DNA of 9,742 nucleotides from an uncultured Oscillospiraceae bacterium (GTDB lineage: Bacteria > Bacillota > Clostridia > Oscillospirales > Oscillospiraceae): contig CAAEKQ010000141.1 in assembly GCA_900756575.1 (NCBI GenBank), positions 1 through 9,742 of the forward strand. Direction: 5' to 3'. The notes beneath the pieces were generated by a model. The model was not told the DNA's origin and made no database searches. It was given only the letters and a program-made list of their open reading frames with translations. Below are positions 6,758-9,742 of the stretch, one piece after another. The translations under genes were made by a program, and so were the position numbers. Each line of letters opens with the position of its first letter. The stretch's first letter is position 1.

Positions 6758-7540
6758 TCACATCTGGGACTCCGCATGGGTGCGCCGGAGCACTTCCTCG
6801 GCCAGCGCAGTATATACCTTCTGCATGGCGGAATCCTCCAGACATTCAAATACGGTGCCCCCCTGGCTTTCGGCTTTCTGGATCTCCGGAGAACGGGGCA
6901 CATACTGAACGATATCCGTTCCGATTTCGCCGCAGGCCTTCTCCACGATCTCCTGCTCGTTTTCGATGTTCTTGGCGTTGAGGATCAGGCCAGCCAATCG
7001 AGCGTAACCTCGTTTTCCGAAGTTTCGGATGGCCTGGGCAATGTTGTTTGCCGCATAGAGACTCATCATCTCGCCGGAGGACACAATAAATACCTCTCTG
7101 GCGTAGCCGCCCCGAATAGGCATGGCAAAGCCGCCGCAGACCACGTCTCCCAGCACATCATAGATCACAATATCCGGCTGATATACCTCAAAGGCCTCCA
7201 GATCCTCCAGCTTTTCAAAAGCGGAGATGATGCCCCGGCCCGCGCAGCCGATGCCCGGGGTGGGGCCGCCGGACTCCACGCACAATACGCCGCCGTAGCC
7301 TTCAAATACGATATCCTCCAGCGCCAGACTGTCTCCCTTGGCCTTCAGCTGCTCCAGTACCGTGGGAATCCGCTTGCCGCCCATGAGATTCTTGGTGGAA
7401 TCCGCCTTGGGGTCGCAGCCCACCTGCATCACCCGATAGCCCATTTGCGACAGCGCCGCAGAGAGATTTGACGTGGTCGTAGATTTTCCGATGCCGCCTT
7501 TTCCATAAATGGCAAAGCGCCGCATGGGTCGATTTTGCAA
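6758..7540 (-). CDS. NifH-like nitrogenase Fe-protein homologue (ATP-dependent electron donor)
   Basis: This 260-residue protein is the expected homodimeric, ATP-driven reductase for the D/K-like complex. Walker A GKGGIGKST spans 13-21; switch I region CDPKADST is at 42-49; ESGGPTPGIGCAGRG (89-103) carries Cys99, and DVLGDVVCGGFAMP (128-141) carries Cys135, the two cysteines that share one [4Fe-4S] cluster between subunits. Arg102 matches the arginine that is ADP-ribosylated in regulated NifH proteins. SGEMMSLYAANNI (155-167) is also nitrogenase-like. The start is set at TTG 7540, because GGAGG (7549-7553) lies eight bases upstream; the next in-frame ATG (7525) would be about 23 bases from that site, though it gives the usual NifH N-terminus. 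It is the first gene of the operon. BchL and CfbC are relatives, but their partner genes are not here. Confidence 0.93.
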   Translation of the reverse strand: MQNRPMRRFAIYGKGGIGKSTTTSNLSAALSQMGYRVMQVGCDPKADSTKNLMGGKRIPTVLEQLKAKGDSLALEDIVFEGYGGVLCVESGGPTPGIGCAGRGIISAFEKLEDLEAFEVYQPDIVIYDVLGDVVCGGFAMPIRGGYAREVFIVSSGEMMSLYAANNIAQAIRNFGKRGYARLAGLILNAKNIENEQEIVEKACGEIGTDIVQYVPRSPEIQKAESQGGTVFECLEDSAMQKVYTALAEEVLRRTHAESQM

Positions 7541-7571
7541 TGTTTTCACCTCCCGGTGGAAATTTATAGCC

Positions 7572-7599
7572 TTGACTTTCTGAAAAAAGTCTGTAAGAT
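7572..7599 (+). promoter_or_regulatory. Candidate sigma-A promoter for the AraC-family gene
   Basis: TTGACT (7572-7577), a 16-base spacer, then TAAGAT (7594-7599). This predicts a start near 7606 and a leader of about 110 bases that runs through the palindrome and direct repeats before the regulator gene, allowing autoregulation. A small hairpin, GACTTT/AAAGTC (7574-7591), overlaps it. The boxes are good but the start is unproven. Confidence 0.45.
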
Positions 7600-7632
7600 A
7601 GAAGCAGTTACTTATAACTAACTCGCTTGGAT

Positions 7633-7641
7633 AGTGTACCA
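7633..7641 (-). promoter_or_regulatory. Candidate extended -10 promoter for the nitrogenase-like operon
   Basis: On the minus strand TGG then TACACT forms an extended -10 (TG-n-TACACT), predicting a start near 7626 and a leader of about 85 bases. The hexamer 17 bases upstream (AAGTTT) is a poor -35, as expected for an activator-dependent promoter. The palindrome at 7643-7660 overlaps the spacer and -35 region. No cobalamin or other riboswitch core is visible in the leader. Confidence 0.35.
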
Positions 7642-7642
7642 C

Positions 7643-7660
7643 AGTTTGTCTCGACAAACT
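7643..7660. promoter_or_regulatory. Perfect 18-bp palindromic operator candidate
   Basis: AGTTTGTC (7643-7650) and GACAAACT (7653-7660) are exact inverted repeats around a TC centre. It is positioned over the -35/spacer region of the candidate operon promoter. Such a site would suit a dimeric repressor (for example TetR- or MarR-type), but no such regulator is encoded in the window. It could also form a short hairpin in the leader of the AraC-family gene. Confidence 0.5.
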
Positions 7661-7693
7661 TCTAATATTTTTCCTCAGACTTTTAATATTTTT
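7660..7693. promoter_or_regulatory. Paired direct repeats spaced 21 bp, candidate AraC-type activator site
   Basis: TTCTAATATTTTT (7660-7672) and TTTTAATATTTTT (7681-7693) match at 12 of 13 bases, and their starts are 21 bp apart, two helical turns. AraC-type monomers with two helix-turn-helices commonly bind paired direct half-sites with this kind of spacing, next to a weak -35. The pair lies just upstream of the candidate minus-strand promoter and ends 23 bases before the regulator's start codon. Confidence 0.45.
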
Positions 7694-7716
7694 ACCGATT
7701 CCCCAGGGAGGTTTTC

Positions 7717-8424
7717 ATGCAACTCGATTTTCTTCTATCCCCAGAAAACGCAAATTTATTGGATCCGGTCTACAATCACAAGCAAATCTGCGAGCTTCTG
7801 GTGCAGCAGGGCGAGGCTCAGGCCATTGCCCAGTTCCGCCGCCAGAGCAAGATTTTAGACACTCTGAGCCCGGAGCATATCAGCGAACTCCGGTGCATTT
7901 TCCTCAACTCCCTGAACCGGAGCCTTTACAACTTCATTCTCTTTACCTGGGACATCTCCCTGGCCGGCTGCTGCTTCCAAAACAAGGCCATGACCCATGC
8001 CTTTTCCACCCGGGAGATCTTCGAGGCCGCCGGAGAGGACATCATCAAGACCTACAGCCGCCGTCTCAAGGACTATTCCTCCAATGAGCTGTACATTGCC
8101 AAGGCGCTGGGCTATATCAATGAGCACTTGGACGAGGATTTGAGTCTCACCTCCGTGGCCCGGCACATCTTCATCTCCCCCTGCTACCTGTGCAAAATTT
8201 TTAAGCCCCTGACCGGTCAGACCTTTGTCAGCTATGTGAACGGTCAGCGCATCAATCTGGCGAAAAAGCTGCTGCTGTCCACGGATCAGAAGATCGACGA
8301 TATTGCCGCGGCCTGCGGCTTCCATACGGCCTCTTACTTCTCCACCCTGTTCCGGAAGCACAACGGCATGTCCCCGGCGAATTTCCGCAGTCAGGGCCGG
8401 AAATCCGTTTCCACCGCATCCTAA
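7717..8424 (+). CDS. AraC-family transcriptional regulator, divergent from the operon
   Basis: This 235-residue regulator has an N-terminal helical region (about 1-122) and a C-terminal AraC DNA-binding domain (about 125-226). The first helix-turn-helix covers LTSVARHIFISPCYLCKIFK (144-163), and the second IDDIAAACGFHTASYFSTLFRK (193-214), ending in the family signature HNGMSPANFR (215-224). The N-terminal part, with LNRSLYNFILF and a following Cys-Cys pair (85-86), resembles the helical linker found in many Clostridia AraC proteins rather than a cupin sugar-binding domain; I see no named sensor domain. Cys156 and Cys159 form a CxxC in the first helix-turn-helix, where Ser is common. The start ATG has GGGAGG five bases upstream. 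Divergent placement and AraC-like direct repeats in the shared region suggest that it controls the nitrogenase-like operon and itself; its signal is unknown. Confidence 0.9.
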   Translation: MQLDFLLSPENANLLDPVYNHKQICELLVQQGEAQAIAQFRRQSKILDTLSPEHISELRCIFLNSLNRSLYNFILFTWDISLAGCCFQNKAMTHAFSTREIFEAAGEDIIKTYSRRLKDYSSNELYIAKALGYINEHLDEDLSLTSVARHIFISPCYLCKIFKPLTGQTFVSYVNGQRINLAKKLLLSTDQKIDDIAAACGFHTASYFSTLFRKHNGMSPANFRSQGRKSVSTAS

Positions 8425-8432
8425 ATCTGCAG

Positions 8433-8478
8433 TATACAGCAATCCCCCCGGCGAGCCCGCCGGGGGGATTGCTGTATA
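8433..8478. terminator. 21-bp perfect hairpin after the AraC-family gene, terminator stem interrupted by an intron
   Basis: Bases 8433-8453 pair perfectly with 8458-8478 around an AGCC loop; the inner part is GC-rich (six C against six G). It begins eight bases past the regulator's stop codon, where a terminator is expected, but no T-run follows on either side. Directly after it (8480) starts a group II intron-like sequence, so the T-run was probably separated from the stem by insertion and then lost with the rest of the intron. Confidence 0.75.
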
Positions 8479-8479
8479 T

Positions 8480-8656
8480 GTACGCCCGCTGAGCGCACGT
8501 TCTCTAGGGCGAAATTCCCGAAGTCGCCCGGTAGCGGGAAGATTTAACCAAAGGCAAGGGTGTCCGTCGTGAGGCGGAATCTGAAGAAAGCCGGATTTTA
8601 GGGGGCGAAAGGTCCCCTAAAGGTCAAAACTCTGGCCTGACGAGTATTCCAAACTA
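8480..8656 (+). mobile_element. Group II intron remnant, 5' domain I fragment
   Basis: The sequence has the hallmark strings of bacterial group II intron domain I in order: GTACGCCCG start (variant of GTGYG), TTCTCTAGGGCGAAATTCCCG, CGGTAGCGGGAAG, AACCAAAGGCAAGGGTGTCC (8548 onward), GTCGTGAGGCGGAATCTGAA, and CTCTGGCCTGACGA (8630-8643). These pair as local stems expected of that domain. After about 8656 the match fades into AT-rich DNA. I find no domain V hairpin (AGCCG...GGTTC type) and no intron-encoded reverse transcriptase, so only the 5' end remains and it cannot splice. The right boundary is approximate and the class is not certain. Its position directly behind a terminator-like hairpin is what class C introns are known for. 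Confidence 0.65.
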
Positions 8657-8688
8657 TCTTCCCATACAAAACATTACTGTGCTTTTGC

Positions 8689-8716
8689 TTGCTTTTTTCT
8701 TCATTCCGTATATAAT
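8689..8716 (+). promoter_or_regulatory. Promoter-like element with a perfect -10 box
   Basis: TATAAT at 8711-8716, with TTGCTT at 8689-8694 and a 16-base spacer. No protein gene follows within 300 bases. The predicted start (about 8723) leads directly into two stem-loops and a terminator-type hairpin, so it may serve a small RNA. Confidence 0.45.
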
Positions 8717-8740
8717 TCTAGTATTCAGATACTATTAAAT

Positions 8741-8784
8741 ATCTATTTTGTCCTGTATCGCCATCTATACAGGACAAAATAGAT
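8741..8784. repeat. Perfect 18-bp inverted repeat; its GACAAAATAGAT core recurs at 8903
   Basis: Bases 8741-8758 (ATCTATTTTGTCCTGTAT) are the exact reverse complement of 8767-8784, with an eight-base loop. The 12-mer GACAAAATAGAT at 8773-8784 is repeated in the same orientation at 8903-8914, both times followed by an xTCA-like stretch, so the region holds three copies counting the inverted one. Confidence 0.6.
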
Positions 8785-8791
8785 GTCACAA

Positions 8792-8821
8792 ACAAAAGCA
8801 CCGAGAAATCGGTGCTTTTGT
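8792..8821. terminator. Bidirectional rho-independent terminator-like hairpin
   Basis: ACAAAAGCACCGA (8792-8804) pairs perfectly with TCGGTGCTTTTGT (8809-8821) around a GAAA tetraloop. A-rich and T-rich ends give a U-tract in either direction. It would end the candidate small RNA on the plus strand. Confidence 0.65.
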
Positions 8822-8902
8822 CGTATTTCTTCGCAAATATCAGTCTTTTTCACCACTAGAAACCAGATATTCAGAAGTCGGAATACTTTTTCAACCCTTC
8901 AC

Positions 8903-8914
8903 GACAAAATAGAT
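8903..8914 (+). repeat. Direct copy of GACAAAATAGAT
   Basis: Identical 12-mer to 8773-8784, 130 bases away. The DNA between the two copies carries the terminator hairpin and no gene. Confidence 0.45.
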
Positions 8915-8976
8915 ATCATCCCGTAATTTAGCAATATTTTTTGATCCGAACCCCCATCCTGCCAATATCACCGTCC

Positions 8977-9015
8977 AAATCCCAGTCTGAATGAATGTTC
9001 AGGCTGGGATTTTTT
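8977..9015 (+). terminator. Rho-independent terminator
   Basis: A 15-bp stem (8977-8991 with 8998-9012, one G-U pair) with loop TGAATG is followed by six Ts (9010-9015). No coding region is visible upstream on this strand for about 550 bases, so it may end a noncoding transcript or be left over from a lost gene. Confidence 0.7.
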
Positions 9016-9065
9016 GCGTTCTTTGAAAAAATAACAGCATTATGCTGATCATATAGATTATCACC

Positions 9066-9113
9066 AAGGCCCCTGCATCCGTCATTTATTGATTGGATGC
9101 AGGGGCCTTTTTT
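9066..9113 (+). terminator. Rho-independent terminator
   Basis: AAGGCCCCTGCATCC (9066-9080) pairs perfectly with 9095-9109, with a 14-base loop and a T-run at 9108-9113. It lies only about 50 bases after the previous terminator; the short interval holds a CAGCAT/ATGCTG palindrome (9035-9047) and no reading frame worth calling. Confidence 0.7.
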
Positions 9114-9118
9114 CGTTT

Positions 9119-9137
9119 AGGGCAGCACCGCATAAAT
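9119..9137 (+). repeat. 19-bp direct repeat, left copy (possible mobile-element end)
   Basis: AGGGCAGCACCGCATAAAT matches 9634-9652 at 16 of 19 positions, all three differences being transitions. The copy starts right after the T-run of the preceding terminator and opens the right-hand dispersed repeat block. Confidence 0.45.
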
Positions 9138-9148
9138 TGGCGTCGAGC

Positions 9149-9209
9149 ATTCAGCCAGAGATTTTGCGCTGGAAAAAGGCAGTTTTTCGCTGGCATACTT
9201 TGTGTATGG
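9149..9209. repeat. Dispersed intergenic repeat, right copy
   Basis: Counterpart of 495-554, with identical GAAAAAGG and 15-mer segments at the same spacing. The right copy continues with an AT-rich stretch, a TGTCGACA palindrome and a GGGGGG/CCCCCC mini-hairpin (9270-9284) that have no match at the left copy. Reading frames across it on either strand look like accidental translation of the repeat. Confidence 0.55.
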
Positions 9210-9308
9210 CAAGAAAAAATAACGAATTTCCGACGCAAAAGATCGGCTGTAGGCTGTCGACACATTTGTGGGGGGCTGCCCCCCGGAAAGGAGTTGTTTC
9301 AAACGAAA

Positions 9309-9578
9309 ATGAAAATCCTTCCCAATAAGCCACATTTGCTTATGCATATTATCTGTAAATTCCATGAATATACTGGAAATCTTATTAGCCTCAGTAGGGA
9401 AGATATTCAAGTGAATTGTGCTAGTTTTTTGTTTTCCGGCACCTTTGATTATCTTGTCAAGATCAACGACCAGCAAGATTATCCTTTTTCGTTTTTTCAG
9501 ATTTATAAACGGAAACAGTCCCATCCCATGATGGCGTTTTATTATAATGGGGGCTACTGTTTTCTTTGCGCAAATTAA
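9309..9578 (+). CDS. Doubtful small hypothetical protein
   Basis: An 89-residue frame starts at ATG 9309 and ends at TAA 9576-9578, with GGAAAGGAG about 15 bases upstream, which is far for a ribosome binding site. The product is rich in aromatic residues (YPFSFFQIYK, FYYNGGYCF) and I recognise no family. A longer minus-strand frame (9117-9614) covers the same bases and is equally unconvincing. The base composition is more AT-rich than the operon. Both could be non-coding; treat 9210-9600 as unassigned. Confidence 0.18.
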   Translation: MKILPNKPHLLMHIICKFHEYTGNLISLSREDIQVNCASFLFSGTFDYLVKINDQQDYPFSFFQIYKRKQSHPMMAFYYNGGYCFLCAN

Positions 9579-9600
9579 ACGAGGAAATTCATCTATTATT

Positions 9601-9632
9601 TTGTAGAAATACACAAAAAGCTATGATATAAT
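9601..9632 (+). promoter_or_regulatory. Extended -10 promoter-like element near the right edge
   Basis: TGATATAAT (9624-9632) combines a TG extension with a perfect TATAAT; a TTGTAG lies 20 bases upstream, a longer spacer than normal. It would read off the right edge, starting inside or just after the second 19-bp repeat. Confidence 0.35.
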
Positions 9633-9633
9633 A

Positions 9634-9652
9634 AGGGCAACACTGCACAAAT
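9634..9652 (+). repeat. 19-bp direct repeat, right copy
   Basis: AGGGCAACACTGCACAAAT, the partner of 9119-9137. The remaining 90 bases to the edge hold no reading frame I can support. If this is the end of an insertion sequence or miniature element, the body would lie outside the window. Confidence 0.4.
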
Positions 9653-9742
9653 GCTAAAATACACATTGTTGGAAAGCCATTTAGTAAAAAGCAATAGGAT
9701 TGCCCCATACTTTTGCCCACAGAGCGCACTGATTCAAGCTGC

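Larger units (their letters stand above)
8723..8825 (+). ncRNA. Candidate structured small RNA (promoter, stem-loops, terminator)
   Basis: A roughly 100-base transcript would start after the perfect -10 box and end at the hairpin 8792-8821. It contains an AGTAT/ATACT mini-stem at its 5' edge (8720-8733), a perfect 18-bp stem with an 8-base loop (8741-8784), and the 13-bp GAAA-loop terminator stem. No open reading frame of note occurs inside. It matches no RNA family I recognise. Alternatively the 18-bp inverted repeat may be the remnant of a mobile element rather than part of an RNA. Confidence 0.35.

Noticed and set aside
1182..7540. A true molybdenum nitrogenase operon
   Set aside because: The K-like subunit lacks all P-cluster cysteines, the D-like subunit lacks the cofactor ligands, and no nifB, nifE/nifN or nifV is present.
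1182..7540. Protochlorophyllide reductase (BchLNB) or coenzyme F430 synthesis (CfbCD)
   Set aside because: The likely Clostridia context, the heteromeric D/K pair with importer genes and the absence of other chlorophyll or F430 genes do not fit. A phylogeny would be needed to exclude them fully.
6758..7540. ParA/Mrp-type ATPase instead of a NifH-like protein
   Set aside because: The deviant Walker A alone would allow it, but Cys99 in GCAGRG and Cys135 in DVVCGGFAMP are specific to NifH/BchL-type proteins.
7541..7640. Cobalamin or other riboswitch in the operon leader
   Set aside because: The leader is under 100 bases and shows no B12-box-like or other conserved riboswitch core; only short hairpins are visible.
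8303..8572. Plus-strand 89-codon frame overlapping the regulator and the intron relic
   Set aside because: It is out of frame with the regulator, runs through the hairpin and the intron fragment, and has no ribosome binding site or recognisable motif.
8741..8914. CRISPR array from the repeated 12-mer
   Set aside because: There are only two direct copies with one 118-base gap, no regular spacers and no cas genes.
9117..9614. Minus-strand 165-codon frame as a real gene
   Set aside because: Much of it translates the dispersed repeat and the poly-G/poly-C hairpin, and it has no convincing family resemblance.

Overview
The window looks like a chromosomal accessory region of an anaerobic Gram-positive Clostridia species, probably a gut Oscillospirales/Ruminococcaceae relative. 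I infer this from the moderately high GC, the strong GGAGG-type ribosome binding sites, a thioester-domain surface protein, a nitrogenase-family gene set, a group II intron relic and dispersed intergenic repeats. I cannot name a genus.

Layout. Positions 2-460 (+) hold the 3' end of a secreted or surface thioester-domain protein that stops abruptly and is followed by a copy of a dispersed repeat. Positions 611-7540 (-) hold one compact seven-gene operon. In transcription order it encodes a NifH-like Fe protein, a lipoprotein substrate-binding protein, a FecCD/BtuC-type permease, a FecE/BtuD-type ATPase, a NifD/NifE-like subunit, a NifK/NifN-like subunit and a small flavodoxin, and it ends in an intrinsic terminator at 556-600. 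Neighbouring genes overlap, abut, or lie 9 to 38 bases apart. A divergent AraC-family regulator (7717-8424, +) shares an intergenic region that contains paired 21-bp-spaced direct repeats, a perfect 18-bp palindrome and promoter-like elements. Positions 8425-9742 contain no confident gene. They hold a 21-bp perfect hairpin, a group II intron 5' fragment, a candidate structured small RNA, three further terminator-like hairpins, a second copy of the dispersed repeat and a promoter-like element near the right edge.

How the genes may work together (inference). The importer would bring a metal chelate, corrinoid, haem-like or other small ligand into the cell. The flavodoxin or a ferredoxin would reduce the NifH-like ATPase, which would pass low-potential electrons to the D/K-like complex acting on the imported ligand or a derivative. 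The D-like subunit keeps the three cysteines equivalent to P-cluster ligands. The K-like subunit has lost all three, and the residues that hold FeMo-cofactor in NifD are replaced. The complex is therefore nitrogenase-like rather than a nitrogenase, and its substrate is not deducible from the window. This operon is the strongest candidate here for an undescribed biochemical system.
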